From Dyadobacter sp. CY356 (lineage in GTDB: Bacteria; Bacteroidota; Bacteroidia; Cytophagales; Spirosomataceae): a stretch of DNA of 64,000 bases. The notes beneath the pieces are model-generated. The model searched no databases. It saw nothing but the letters and a program-made list of their open reading frames with translations, and was not told where the DNA came from. The stretch covers positions 558,001 to 622,000 of the forward strand of contig NZ_JAJTSZ010000001.1 of NCBI RefSeq assembly GCF_021440195.1, read 5' to 3'. Positions 8,258 through 17,525 of this stretch are shown piece after piece; within the stretch, counting starts at the first letter, position 1, and the number at the start of each line of letters is the position of its first letter. The translations under genes and the position numbers were made by a program.

Positions 8258-9994
8258 ATGCTGGTTACAAAGCAATATTCTTCCCATATCGTTCTGATGA
8301 TATGGATTACGCTCGTTACTTTTTCCTGTAAAAATACAGACGTGATTTCTGGTGATCCGGAAACAACAGAGCAGGAGATTAAGCCTGCGAAAGATCCGGA
8401 AACTGCAAAAACCATGGGATTGTTTTTGGATACCTGGCTGCCAAAAACTTTTCAAACCCCGGCTTTTACGGAATCTGACGTACCAGTATCAGGAACTGTG
8501 ACCGTCACGGTTGATGCTTCGGAAGTCATTACCAAAATTCCGCTGACAAGTTTTGGACACAATGCCAATACCTGGATGACGCCCATGGTAACAGAGCCGG
8601 TTTTTATGAACCATATTACCAATCTGAAACCCAATATTATCCGTTTTCCGGCTGGCAGTGGCAGCGATGTTTATTTTTGGAATGCAAGACCCGGCGGCTT
8701 ACCGGCCGATGCGCCAACCATGCTTACCGATAAGGATAACATAAAAAAAGAACCTGGTTATGGTTTTGGAAAAACAAATGATAACTGGCGCGCGTCGCTG
8801 GATAATTATTATGATATGTTAAGCCAAAGTAACAGCAAAGGCGTGTTGACCATGAACTATGGTTATGCGCGTTATGGGACAAGTGCTGATCCGGTAGCAA
8901 CGGCCGCACATCTTGCCGCCGATTGGGTACGTTATGACAAAGGACGGACGCAATACTGGGAAATCGGCAATGAAAATTATGGCGACTGGGAGTGGGGATA
9001 CCGGATTGACGTTTCGAAAAATAAAGACGGACAGCCGGAATTTCTGACTGGAAAACTGTACGCGCTGCACTTCAAAGTTTTTGCCGATTCCATGCGAAAA
9101 GCGGCTGTGGAAGTAGGTGCAAAAATCAGTATTGGTGCCGTTATGTATGAATCCTTACCGGAATCCTGGCAGACCAATACCGTCAAAACATGGAATGAAG
9201 GTATGCTTCCGGAAGCAGGTGACAAGCCCGATTTTTATATTGTCCATAATTATTTCACCCCCTATGACGAGAATTCCACAGCTGCTGTGGTATTAGGTGC
9301 CGCGCTTTCCCAACCTGCAAAAATGATGAATTATGTGAGCCAGACCATTGCTGCAAATGGAGCTGCCGCAAAACCGATTGCGATGACGGAGTGGAATATG
9401 TGGGCAAAAAGTTCAAAACAGCAGGTTTCGAATGTCAGTGGAGTTTTTGCTGCGCTTGTTATTGGAGAATCAATTGTTAATAAATACGGTCTGGCAGCTC
9501 GCTGGGACTTATTGAATTTTTGGGCAGAAGGCGATGATCACGGACTTTTTAGTGACGGCAATGAGCCCAATGTTGCCAAATGGACACCAAGACCTTCATT
9601 TTATTATCTATATTTTCTTCAAAAAAATATGGGAGACAGGTTGGTGAAATCCACCGTTCAGGCCGGCAATACTGCTATCAAATCCTACGCCTCTACATTT
9701 TCTTCCGGGGAGGCAAATGTTGCGCTTGTTAATATTTCGCCATCTCCTCAAACGGTAGAGGTGAAATTTGAAAATCTGAAAAAAGGCGACCGTTTTTACT
9801 GGTACAACCTGGAAGGCAGTATTGACAATGGCGAGTTTTCGAGAAAAGTTATTATCAATGGCTCTGCACCGGGCGGGATTGCAGGTGGTCCGGCAGATTA
9901 CGCAAGCTTAAAAGCAAAATCAGCTTTGACAAAAAATGGTATAAGAGTAACGGTTCCGGCAAGAGGTATGGTGAGTGTTGTGGTAGGGAAGTAA
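8258..9994 (+). CDS. Clan GH-A-like glycoside hydrolase, lipoprotein
   Basis: A 578-residue lipoprotein (FSCK near residue 24) with a TIM-barrel hydrolase pattern. FPAGSGSDVYFWN follows barrel strand 1, YWEIGNENYG holds a likely acid/base Glu (E239), and IAMTEWNMW holds a likely nucleophile Glu (E378). The C-terminal 100 residues look like the beta-sandwich usual in GH51/GH30/GH79-type enzymes. It is the only enzyme of the polysaccharide locus in this window and is probably surface or periplasmic. Alpha-L-arabinofuranosidase-like (GH51) is the nearest general pattern I can name, but GH44/GH79-type relatives remain possible and the substrate is unknown. Confidence 0.7.
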   Translation: MLVTKQYSSHIVLMIWITLVTFSCKNTDVISGDPETTEQEIKPAKDPETAKTMGLFLDTWLPKTFQTPAFTESDVPVSGTVTVTVDASEVITKIPLTSFGHNANTWMTPMVTEPVFMNHITNLKPNIIRFPAGSGSDVYFWNARPGGLPADAPTMLTDKDNIKKEPGYGFGKTNDNWRASLDNYYDMLSQSNSKGVLTMNYGYARYGTSADPVATAAHLAADWVRYDKGRTQYWEIGNENYGDWEWGYRIDVSKNKDGQPEFLTGKLYALHFKVFADSMRKAAVEVGAKISIGAVMYESLPESWQTNTVKTWNEGMLPEAGDKPDFYIVHNYFTPYDENSTAAVVLGAALSQPAKMMNYVSQTIAANGAAAKPIAMTEWNMWAKSSKQQVSNVSGVFAALVIGESIVNKYGLAARWDLLNFWAEGDDHGLFSDGNEPNVAKWTPRPSFYYLYFLQKNMGDRLVKSTVQAGNTAIKSYASTFSSGEANVALVNISPSPQTVEVKFENLKKGDRFYWYNLEGSIDNGEFSRKVIINGSAPGGIAGGPADYASLKAKSALTKNGIRVTVPARGMVSVVVGK

Positions 9995-10027
9995 GCTAAA
10001 TGTCATTCACTATTTTTATTTTTTAAA

Positions 10028-10115
10028 AGTTCACGCAGAGATCGCTAAGTGCAGGGCAGAGGACGCTGAGATTGATTTTAATTTTGTAAAACTTTGCGAG
10101 CTTTGCCTTCCTTAC
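10028..10115. repeat. Degenerate GCAGAG-type repeat element
   Basis: After the hydrolase the sequence has short near-repeats with a CGCnGAG core (CACGCAGAG, GGGCAGAG, GACGCTGAG) spaced about 10-12 nt apart, then a complementary-sense block CTTTGCGAGCTTTGCC. Similar GC-rich 'cgcagag' clusters in AT-rich intergenic DNA are seen in many Bacteroidota genomes, as far as I recall. No protein frame explains it. It may be a decayed dispersed repeat. Confidence 0.35.
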
Positions 10116-10212
10116 CTTCTTCACGTGAAAGTGATTTAAATAAGATTTTTATTATTATCTTGTAAATGCGAATTCAGTTGAGGTTACAAACAATCTTATT
10201 AGTTATAGTTCC

Positions 10213-10404
10213 ATGGACAAAAAAACGATAATTAAGGAACAAACGGAACCGCAATATCCTCTTTCAAAAGGTCTGGCCATTATGGCTGGCTCCGTCCTGG
10301 CTATTGTGACTGCACTTATTTTTCCCTTGGGAGAATTTTTGTTGTACGGATTTATTTATCTGGCCGGAAAAGATGAAAAAAAGAGGGACAAGATTCAGAT
10401 TTGA
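10213..10404 (+). CDS. Small membrane protein, unknown function
   Basis: A 63-residue protein, MDKKTIIKEQ to DKIQI, with a hydrophilic N-terminus, one long or two short membrane segments (about residues 20-52) and a charged tail (KDEKKRDK). I do not recognise the family. It stands alone between the polysaccharide locus and a terminator shared with the minus-strand isomerase gene. The ATG at 10213 is the only good start. The size, hydrophobicity pattern and terminator directly behind it make it a likely real gene. Confidence 0.55.
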   Translation: MDKKTIIKEQTEPQYPLSKGLAIMAGSVLAIVTALIFPLGEFLLYGFIYLAGKDEKKRDKIQI

Positions 10405-10407
10405 TAA

Positions 10408-10448
10408 TAAAAAATGCCATCCCAAATGATTTGAGACGGCATTTTTTT
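10408..10448. terminator. Bidirectional intrinsic terminator
   Basis: A hairpin with arms ATGCCATC and GACGGCAT (one mismatch) is flanked by an A-run on the left and a T7 run on the right. It can therefore end transcription of the small membrane gene (plus) and of the isomerase gene (minus), which converge here. Confidence 0.75.
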
Positions 10449-10469
10449 AAGATAAGCTTTTTTCAGATC

Positions 10470-11402
10470 TTATCCGATTACTTTTCTCAGGTTTTTATAA
10501 CATAGATCAACCGTATCAAAAGTAGGAGCGAGGTCATACTCTACGAAAAAATATTGCAAACCGGCAATTTTTGCCGACTCAAAAATTCTCTGGAATTCCA
10601 CAACGCCTGTACCAACTTCGGTAATAGTCTGCAAATCTTTTTTGATATCCTTCACATGCCATAATGGGAAACGGCCGGGATGTTCCTTGAATAACGCTAC
10701 CGGATCTTTCCCCGCTTTTGTTGCCCAGGCAAGGTCCAGTTCCATTTTTACAAGGTCCTTATCAGTTTGGGAAAGTACAAGTTCATAAGCCGTTTTCCCA
10801 CCTTCCACAGGATCGAATTCCGTTGCGTGGTTGTGATAGGCAAATCCAATTCCAGCTTTTTTACTTGCTTCTCCCGTTTTTTGAAATACCTCAATAGAAT
10901 TTTTTACCTCTTCCATGGTGCCTACCGGCGTACTCGCACATACGAGAAATTTCAATTCTGCTTCTGCGGCATCGTCAACCAATTGCTGATAGTTGTCGCG
11001 AAGATTCATCATGGTTGGGATTGTTATTGGTTTTCCATCAGCACCCAAAGGCATTTTTCCACCTTTTGGCATTTTGAAAGGAGCACCCAATGCATGGTGT
11101 GCGCGCCATTTCATACCCATATCTTCAACCAGTTTTTTAAACTCTTTTGGCTTATATCCGTAATAGCCACCGCGTGTGCTGAAGGCAGATTCAATTTCTT
11201 TATATCCGATCGAAGCAATTTTTTCAAGTGTCGCTTTCGGGTCATTATTCATTTTTTCAAAAACGGTAAACAGCTGGATACCCACTGGCTTTTCTGCCGC
11301 AAATAAATCAGACAATCCTGAGGCATTTGATACAAAAGGTACTGCCAGGCTCCCTGCGGTAAGTGCGGCTGCTTTTTTTAGAAAATCTCTTCTGTTATTC
11401 AT
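10470..11402 (-). CDS. TAT-exported sugar phosphate isomerase/epimerase-like TIM-barrel protein
   Basis: A 310-residue protein that begins MNNRRDFLKKAAALTAGS, a twin-arginine signal, so it is likely folded before export to the periplasm. The body matches the xylose-isomerase-like TIM-barrel family (AP endonuclease 2 fold): GIQLFTVF, YKEIESAF, FAYHNHATEF, VKMELDLAW, PLWHVKDIKK and FVEYDLA mark strands with metal-binding His, Glu and Asp. Exported members are common in Bacteroidota near sugar oxidoreductases. It lies 37 nt after the dehydrogenase-cytochrome gene on the same strand, probably in one operon, which suggests work on an oxidised sugar or polyol. The exact substrate is unknown. Confidence 0.85.
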   Translation of the reverse strand: MNNRRDFLKKAAALTAGSLAVPFVSNASGLSDLFAAEKPVGIQLFTVFEKMNNDPKATLEKIASIGYKEIESAFSTRGGYYGYKPKEFKKLVEDMGMKWRAHHALGAPFKMPKGGKMPLGADGKPITIPTMMNLRDNYQQLVDDAAEAELKFLVCASTPVGTMEEVKNSIEVFQKTGEASKKAGIGFAYHNHATEFDPVEGGKTAYELVLSQTDKDLVKMELDLAWATKAGKDPVALFKEHPGRFPLWHVKDIKKDLQTITEVGTGVVEFQRIFESAKIAGLQYFFVEYDLAPTFDTVDLCYKNLRKVIG

Positions 11403-11439
11403 AAAAATTAAATTAGAATGTTAATGTCCGGTTAATCAG

Positions 11440-14274
11440 TTATTGCTGAAAAGTGATTTTTGAAAAGGATAACAAAGGTTCTATGGCTTTTGCAGCATCA
11501 TTTTTAAAGACAATATAGATATCATGTTTGCCTTCCGTATCCTTAATTTTGATTTTAACGGGTGGTCTGGCAAAAGGATTTCGTTGTTTCACCACTTCAC
11601 CCGGTTTGGCGTTCTTTTTCTCACTTTCCATTTCCGCCATCACTTTTGCAATATCCACTTCCGGTGCTATTTCAACTTTTTCTGTTCCGACAACAGGGCC
11701 GGTCGGAGAGTCAAGTCTGACTTCAATTGTTCCGCCCACACTGCCTTCTCTTTTTTGTGCCGAAGCATTTAATTCCAGTTTATCAATTCCAGACAAATCA
11801 ATTTGTTTGAATCCAAGATAACTATCATTAAAAGCCACAACACTGAAACCTAACCCGGCAACACCCAATGCTTTAAGTTCAGCGCCTTTTACTACGGGCG
11901 CTTCCGCTGCATTCATCTCCGGACTACGCAATACGATCATTTCTTCAGAAGTCTGGGCAGGAATTGCCTTTGCTCCTGAAACCGCACGATCTGTAAAAGC
12001 CGCCCGGATTATAACAGAACCTTTCCCATCATCGCCTTTCGGGATTTCAGGCGTATATTCCCCTTTCACCGGAAGTGTGCTGAGCGTTTTATCAGTACTA
12101 TTCAAAATATATTTGACGATGACTTCGGCATCTGCGACAGGTAGGGCAGGGTGCGCGGCCATTGCCACTTCTCCCCAAACTCCGGAACCACCTTCTTTAA
12201 CCTTTTTAACAAGTCGTTCAAGTGCGCCGGATTGGCCTTTATATTTATTGGAAACATCAGCAAAGGAAGGTCCGACTGATTTTGTATTGGGCTGATGACA
12301 AACTTTACAATCACTTTTGCTCATTAGAATCTGCGCAACTGCAAATTGTGTCGAAGCATCCACGCTGCGCTGGCTTTGTGTAACTTCCGCATAATCAAAT
12401 CCTTCCGCGGTATAATCAATACTGACTGCGACTTGTGATGGTTTGATTTTTCCATCATCCAGACTGCCATCTTCTTTATCGTTTACATTGACGGCATATT
12501 TGACCGGTTTATTGGCAAAGAAAAATGTTTTGTTTCCGGCAAGATTAATCGAAACCTGCGGTGGCTCATTTCCTGCAACTATTTTTATGGATTGCGAGTT
12601 ACTTGCACCTTTGGAATCTGTCACCGTCAGACTTGCCGTATAAACGCCTGATTTGTCAAACGAAACAGTTGGATTTGCAGTCGCGAAAGTTCTTGGTGCC
12701 ACGCCCGTACCTGTTATTTTCCAGCTGTATTTAAGCGCGTCGCCGTCAAAATCCTTTGTTCCTTCCGAAGACAGATTGGCTTTAAATGGTACCGTTCCCC
12801 CTTTTTTATCAGTAGAAACCTGAACGATCGGTTTTCTGTTTCCGCCATTGTATTCAATCCGGATCAGGCGCGAATTGTCGCTTTTTCTAAACCAGTTGCT
12901 TCCGTATTCAAGAATATACAAATCACCGTCCGGGCCAAATTTTATATCAATAGGCTGCACCGGATGGTAAGAAGGCAATACGCGTTCCATGGAATCATAA
13001 TCTCCGTTTTCTTTCATACTGATGGCCATAATCCATCCCCGTGAGAAATCGGCCGCGATCCATTTGTTTTCATAATAAGCCGGCCATGGACGTTTTGGAT
13101 TGACAAAATCAGATTTGTGATAAACCGGTCCGCCCGTAGCACTTCTTGATCCCGAACCTACCAGAGGGAATTTTTCAGAAACACCGTACGGATAATATAT
13201 AAAGTTTGGTGCGGTTGGCGGCAGATCTTTAAGTCCGGTATTATTAGGCGAATTATTCACCATATGCATCGGATCTTTTTTCTCCAAAGGTTTATTGGCG
13301 GCATAATCATAAACCGGAAAAGCCTGATTATCGCCTACAAACCAGGGCCAGCCGAAATTGCCGGGTTTCCTTGACTGGTTCATTTCATCATATCCTCTTG
13401 GTCCGATCTCAGAATCTTCATTCGCATCCGGGCCGACTTCGCCCCAGTAAACATAATTTGTTTTACTATCCACCGATATTCTCCACGGATTTCTATGACC
13501 CATAGAATAAATTTCAGGTCGTGTTTTGGCAGTTCCTTTTGGATAAAGATTTCCTTCGGGAATGGTATAAGTTCCGTCCGCTTCGGGATGGATTCTCAGG
13601 ATTTTTCCTCTCAGATCGTTTGTGTTTCCGGCATGTCCCTGGTCATCCCAGCTGCTTCTGCCTTCCCGTTCGTCGGTTTGGGCCGCTTTTTGATTTCCGG
13701 TATTGTTTCCAACAGTAAGAAAAAGATTGCCTGCTTTGTCCCAGGTCATTCCGCCGCCGGTATGGCAGCAGACTTCACGTTGGGTTTCCACTTCCAGAAC
13801 CACTTTTTTAGAACTTTCTACCAACTGTTCATCCTTTATTTCCCAACGGGTCAAAATATGCTTTTTCTCAGTCGGGTGTGCGTAATACAAATAAATCCAG
13901 TGATTTTTTTCATAATTAGGATCCATTGTAAAACCCATCAAACCTTCTTCCGCTTCCTTTACCACCCCGTCTGCGCCAGTATATTTGGTATTGACGGGAA
14001 TCGTGGCGATCAGATCCGTGGATTTTGTGGCGGCGTTATATTTTTTTAAAGCACCTTTTCTTTCAATAATGTAAGCGGACCCGTCTTTAAGCACTTCAAA
14101 AACCATGGGCTCGTCCAGATTATCCGCGATGACTACGGGTGTAAATCTGCTTTCATCAGGTTTTGGCGGACTATCCTGTGTAGTAAAAGAGGCGAGAAAT
14201 GCCAGCGTTACAACTTTAAATGCCGTTTTAGAAAATTGTAATAGTCGTGGATAAGCTGCGGATGGATCAGTCAT
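11440..14274 (-). CDS. Sorbosone/glucose dehydrogenase-like protein with PKD and cytochrome c domains
   Basis: A 944-residue exported protein. Order: hydrophobic signal (about 16-32), a six-blade glucose/sorbosone dehydrogenase propeller (about 45-440; CCHTGGGMTW, GHRNPWRISVD and FGPDGDLYILEYG are typical), a PKD domain (about 480-565), one c-type haem site CKVCH (about 656-660) in a short cytochrome domain with a distal Met region (AMAAHP), and a C-terminal beta-sandwich that resembles a carbohydrate-binding CBM6-like domain. The propeller family often uses PQQ, and the haem could pass electrons to the periplasmic chain. It is transcribed with the isomerase-like gene. Neighbouring TonB receptor genes start a separate group 111 nt upstream. 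Confidence 0.85.
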   Translation of the reverse strand: MTDPSAAYPRLLQFSKTAFKVVTLAFLASFTTQDSPPKPDESRFTPVVIADNLDEPMVFEVLKDGSAYIIERKGALKKYNAATKSTDLIATIPVNTKYTGADGVVKEAEEGLMGFTMDPNYEKNHWIYLYYAHPTEKKHILTRWEIKDEQLVESSKKVVLEVETQREVCCHTGGGMTWDKAGNLFLTVGNNTGNQKAAQTDEREGRSSWDDQGHAGNTNDLRGKILRIHPEADGTYTIPEGNLYPKGTAKTRPEIYSMGHRNPWRISVDSKTNYVYWGEVGPDANEDSEIGPRGYDEMNQSRKPGNFGWPWFVGDNQAFPVYDYAANKPLEKKDPMHMVNNSPNNTGLKDLPPTAPNFIYYPYGVSEKFPLVGSGSRSATGGPVYHKSDFVNPKRPWPAYYENKWIAADFSRGWIMAISMKENGDYDSMERVLPSYHPVQPIDIKFGPDGDLYILEYGSNWFRKSDNSRLIRIEYNGGNRKPIVQVSTDKKGGTVPFKANLSSEGTKDFDGDALKYSWKITGTGVAPRTFATANPTVSFDKSGVYTASLTVTDSKGASNSQSIKIVAGNEPPQVSINLAGNKTFFFANKPVKYAVNVNDKEDGSLDDGKIKPSQVAVSIDYTAEGFDYAEVTQSQRSVDASTQFAVAQILMSKSDCKVCHQPNTKSVGPSFADVSNKYKGQSGALERLVKKVKEGGSGVWGEVAMAAHPALPVADAEVIVKYILNSTDKTLSTLPVKGEYTPEIPKGDDGKGSVIIRAAFTDRAVSGAKAIPAQTSEEMIVLRSPEMNAAEAPVVKGAELKALGVAGLGFSVVAFNDSYLGFKQIDLSGIDKLELNASAQKREGSVGGTIEVRLDSPTGPVVGTEKVEIAPEVDIAKVMAEMESEKKNAKPGEVVKQRNPFARPPVKIKIKDTEGKHDIYIVFKNDAAKAIEPLLSFSKITFQQ

Positions 14275-14385
14275 ATAGTTAGGTTAATAAATACTTTGAA
14301 ATATAATAATATTTTAAGAAAAATTTGTTAAAAGCGAAGAAGTGCCGAATATTTAATTCGACACGCTTCTTTCCATCCATCAAAA

Positions 14386-17289
14386 TTAAAATTCGTATGC
14401 GAGTGAGAGCCAGAAACTCCTTGGCAGCACAGTCCTGCCTGCCATCATGGTACCTTTTTCAACTGTTGTGAAATCCCGGAACTGGTCGCCGCGTACATCG
14501 CCTTCGGTAAGAACTCTGGCATTTAACAAATTATCTACCCAGAATCTCGTGTTGATATTTTTTGTAAAACTGTAACCCGCTCCACCTTTCATCAATACAT
14601 ATGCCGGCAATTTATAGCTGTCACTCGGCGAGGTGAAGCGACTGCCGATGTAACTTCCTGCCAGATAAATATTGACTTTTTTATAATCGTATGTAGCAGA
14701 CAATTCAGTATTCAGAACCGGTACACGTTCTGTTTTTTTTCCTTTAAAACTGTAAGTCGTGTCTCCCAGAAAGGCAGCAATAGCCGAGTTCGTATTTGTG
14801 CTCGCTGTGTAATCCGTGTATTTAGAATCTTGTACAGTGCCTGTCAGACGCAGATTGAGCGATTTGGTAATCTTACAGGAAGCTTCAAATTCAGCACTGA
14901 AAGCCCTGGTAGATCCAAAAGCCAGAAGCGTCTGGTTTCCTGAAAAAATCGTTGGCACGGTCAGGGAAAAGGAAATATTTTTAATGGCAGAATAACTTCC
15001 TGATGCAAAAAGAGAAAAATTGTTTTTTGCATACTTATATCCGATCTCAGCCAGATAAACCGGGCGTTCTTTAATTTTAGAAGGATCGTAAGCCGTTGCA
15101 TTATAATCACCAATGTTGGGAGCATTGTAGGCTCTGGTTGCCCTTGCAAATAATGCAGCCTGATTATTGATCTTATAATTTAAACCTGCCGTCACTACCC
15201 AGTTTGTTGTAGTAATTGAATATTTGGTATAATCGGCGATAGTTAAAGTAGAAGCTTTTGTATAATCTGGTGTCCTATCTTCTTTGTATCCATAAAAAGG
15301 GCGTTTTCCTTCCACGTTCTGGTTGTCAATTCTTGCTCCCAAATCGAGTCTCCATTTAGGATTGAAGGTAATTTCATCAGAAGCATAAGCGGATACCGTC
15401 CTTGTATTTCCGATTACAGTTGCCAAAGTAAGCGGCGTAATTTGCGCTGCCGTTGGTGAAGTGATCAGTCTTCGCGGACGATTCTTGAATTCCTGAACGT
15501 AGGAGAAATTGTAATTTGGCCCGTCATTTCTGTTATACTGATGAATACCACCACCAAAAGTCAGACTATGATTATTCATATTTCTTTTGAAATCAATATA
15601 ATCAATGATCTGTATGTCTTTTAATTGTTGAGTTACAACCGTGACATCCACAAGCCTGTCGCCGGCCTTTAAAGAAGCAGCAGTTCCGTCAAGATAATAA
15701 TACTGCGTTGTCCCATCATAAGCCACATTGCTGGCGGGAATTCCTACCGTCACATGCATGTTCGTATGTTGATAACGGAAATTATTGTTAATCTCCCAAC
15801 CCTGATCTGTCGTGTATTTAAAATGAAAACCGCCCGCGCCTTGTCTGGTATGAATTCCGTCGGACATATCATAATTTCCGGTTATGCCACCGGGATTTGT
15901 GTAACTGAATTTTGTATCAATAGTTGCCAATGACTGGTTTACCATATCAAAAGAACTACTTTTGGTAGGTTTTCCCGTGCCATCGTAAGGATAGTAACTT
16001 GTTAGTATCCATTGCACTTTATCATTAAGATATTTTCCATATACCCTCAGAAAACCTTTTTGATTTTTGAAATTATAGGTCAAATTACCTTTCAGCTGTC
16101 CACCCAGATTGGCTGTATATCCCGGAGAAAGAATTCCTTTATCCGTTCTGTAAAATCCGCCGATATTGTAACGGATATTGCTGTTCACTTTTCCACCAAT
16201 ATTACCGTCCATACGATACAATCCCTGGGACAATCCGGTAGTAGCTTTAAATTTTCCGTAAGTTTTTTCAGCACCGGTATAACTTAGATTATTTATAACG
16301 GCTCCCGGCGTATTTACCATTACAATTGAAGCATTTCCACCTCTTACTGCCTCAATATTCCGGATTGTCAAATCTGTTTTATAATACTGATCCACAGAAG
16401 GCAATGAGTTATAGCCAGTAGGTAAAACCGGCAAACCATCTTCCATAATCCCAAGAAATATATAACCGCCCTCCTGGGGAAAGCCACGAACCCAGACATT
16501 TCCAGGGCCATCTCCACCGGTACTTTCCACGGTCAGGCCCGGAATTGCTTTCAACAAATCAGTACTATTTAAAGGTGCTCTGGTTTGGATTTCTTTACTA
16601 TTGATGGTCGTGATGGCAACGCTGCTTTCAATCTTTTTTTTTGGATTTCCGCCTGTAACCACAACTTCCTGTAATTGCAGGATATCATCATTCAGTTCAA
16701 TGTCAACCTGTACATCACCATCTACAACCTGAATTTCCTTTTCTATGGCTGTGAATCCTATACTACTGAAATTCAGTGTATAATTTCCTTCGGGGATGTC
16801 AACAAACGAAAATGTTCCGTTCTCATCTGTTACAACGCCATTGCTTTTATGATTTAAAAGCACTGTAACACCTCCCAGGGTTTCGCCTTTGCTGTCATTG
16901 ATTTTCCCTGAAACGGTATAACTTGTTCCTTTACTTGTGACAGATGGAAGAGATTGCGCTCCATCTTTTGACGTCCTGTTGATGATGATCAGATTTTCAG
17001 TGACCCTGTAATTAAGATCCAGCGGTTTCAGCGTTTCGTCTAAAACTTTATATAACGGCTGGTCCTTTACGTTTATGCTTATTTTACGATCGCCCCTGAT
17101 AATTTTACTACTGAAAACAAATTTTCCGTTGATCTGTTTTTCAATATGTTGCAGTACATTTTCAACTTCTTTATTGCTCAGGTTTACGCTGATTTTCTTG
17201 CTTAATAGTGTCTGTGCACTCACTTCTATCCCGTTGGCATTAACCAAAGCCCATATTGCAATGACAACCTGATAAAGTGAGATTCGCAT
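14386..17289 (-). CDS. FecA-type TonB-dependent receptor with STN domain (MbnT-like candidate)
   Basis: A 967-residue receptor: signal (1-26), STN domain (about 38-105), carboxypeptidase-regulatory-like domain (about 124-202), plug (220-340, with LKAIPGLTVES, NVWVRGFPQ and VRGGNASIVM) and a barrel ending in FWLSLAYEF. It lacks the SusC hallmark, has no SusD partner and resembles metallophore receptors. The ECF sigma and FecR genes lie directly upstream in the FecI/R/A order, so binding of its ligand probably switches on its own synthesis. It diverges from a cluster with MbnP- and MbnH-like genes, which points to copper or a copper chelate as cargo (inference). The frame extends upstream to an ATG at 17328 but is broken by TAA at 17293-17295. 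Confidence 0.9.
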   Translation of the reverse strand: MRISLYQVVIAIWALVNANGIEVSAQTLLSKKISVNLSNKEVENVLQHIEKQINGKFVFSSKIIRGDRKISINVKDQPLYKVLDETLKPLDLNYRVTENLIIINRTSKDGAQSLPSVTSKGTSYTVSGKINDSKGETLGGVTVLLNHKSNGVVTDENGTFSFVDIPEGNYTLNFSSIGFTAIEKEIQVVDGDVQVDIELNDDILQLQEVVVTGGNPKKKIESSVAITTINSKEIQTRAPLNSTDLLKAIPGLTVESTGGDGPGNVWVRGFPQEGGYIFLGIMEDGLPVLPTGYNSLPSVDQYYKTDLTIRNIEAVRGGNASIVMVNTPGAVINNLSYTGAEKTYGKFKATTGLSQGLYRMDGNIGGKVNSNIRYNIGGFYRTDKGILSPGYTANLGGQLKGNLTYNFKNQKGFLRVYGKYLNDKVQWILTSYYPYDGTGKPTKSSSFDMVNQSLATIDTKFSYTNPGGITGNYDMSDGIHTRQGAGGFHFKYTTDQGWEINNNFRYQHTNMHVTVGIPASNVAYDGTTQYYYLDGTAASLKAGDRLVDVTVVTQQLKDIQIIDYIDFKRNMNNHSLTFGGGIHQYNRNDGPNYNFSYVQEFKNRPRRLITSPTAAQITPLTLATVIGNTRTVSAYASDEITFNPKWRLDLGARIDNQNVEGKRPFYGYKEDRTPDYTKASTLTIADYTKYSITTTNWVVTAGLNYKINNQAALFARATRAYNAPNIGDYNATAYDPSKIKERPVYLAEIGYKYAKNNFSLFASGSYSAIKNISFSLTVPTIFSGNQTLLAFGSTRAFSAEFEASCKITKSLNLRLTGTVQDSKYTDYTASTNTNSAIAAFLGDTTYSFKGKKTERVPVLNTELSATYDYKKVNIYLAGSYIGSRFTSPSDSYKLPAYVLMKGGAGYSFTKNINTRFWVDNLLNARVLTEGDVRGDQFRDFTTVEKGTMMAGRTVLPRSFWLSLAYEF

Positions 17290-17525
17290 GACTTATAGAA
17301 TAACTTGAAAATTACACTCTTCTTTCATACATTTGAAATGTTTTATTGAGGTTAGATTTGGTAAAACGATCCCCGGCATCCTTTTTGCGAAGGATGTAGT
17401 GTTGGTTCCGAAAGCAACCAGGGGAATTTAACAGGGTCGGAGATGTTGGTAGCATTTTCCGACTCTTTTTTTGTAATACTTGGTTTTCTACATAATTGTT
17501 GAAACAGGTTATCAGAATTCTATAT
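17290..17525 (-). promoter_or_regulatory. fecR-receptor leader, counterpart of 122-356
   Basis: Read on the minus strand, this 236-nt gap has an A7 run (17466-17472), a hairpin with GTCGGA and TCCGAC arms (17436-17463), a CATCCTT/AAGGATG hairpin (about 17378-17396), then CCGGGGATCG, TAACCTCAA (17346-17354) and GTATGAAA (around 17328). Order and several exact words match the leader before the first susC gene. The TCGGA/TCCGA stem core is the same in both. A long frame across the region (17312-17578) exists but overlaps the fecR end and is not convincing as a gene. Likely a conserved RNA leader. Confidence 0.45.

Noticed and set aside
10028-10115. CRISPR array
   Set aside because: The repeats are short, unequal and lack spacers of constant length; no cas gene is in the window.
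13495-14049. 184-codon plus-strand frame opposite the dehydrogenase gene
   Set aside because: It is a shadow of the minus-strand gene, with Phe/Cys-rich composition typical of antisense frames.
14386-17289. SusC-type receptor
   Set aside because: It has STN and carboxypeptidase-like domains, but no SusC hallmark GYG motif and no SusD neighbour; a FecA-type metallophore receptor fits better.
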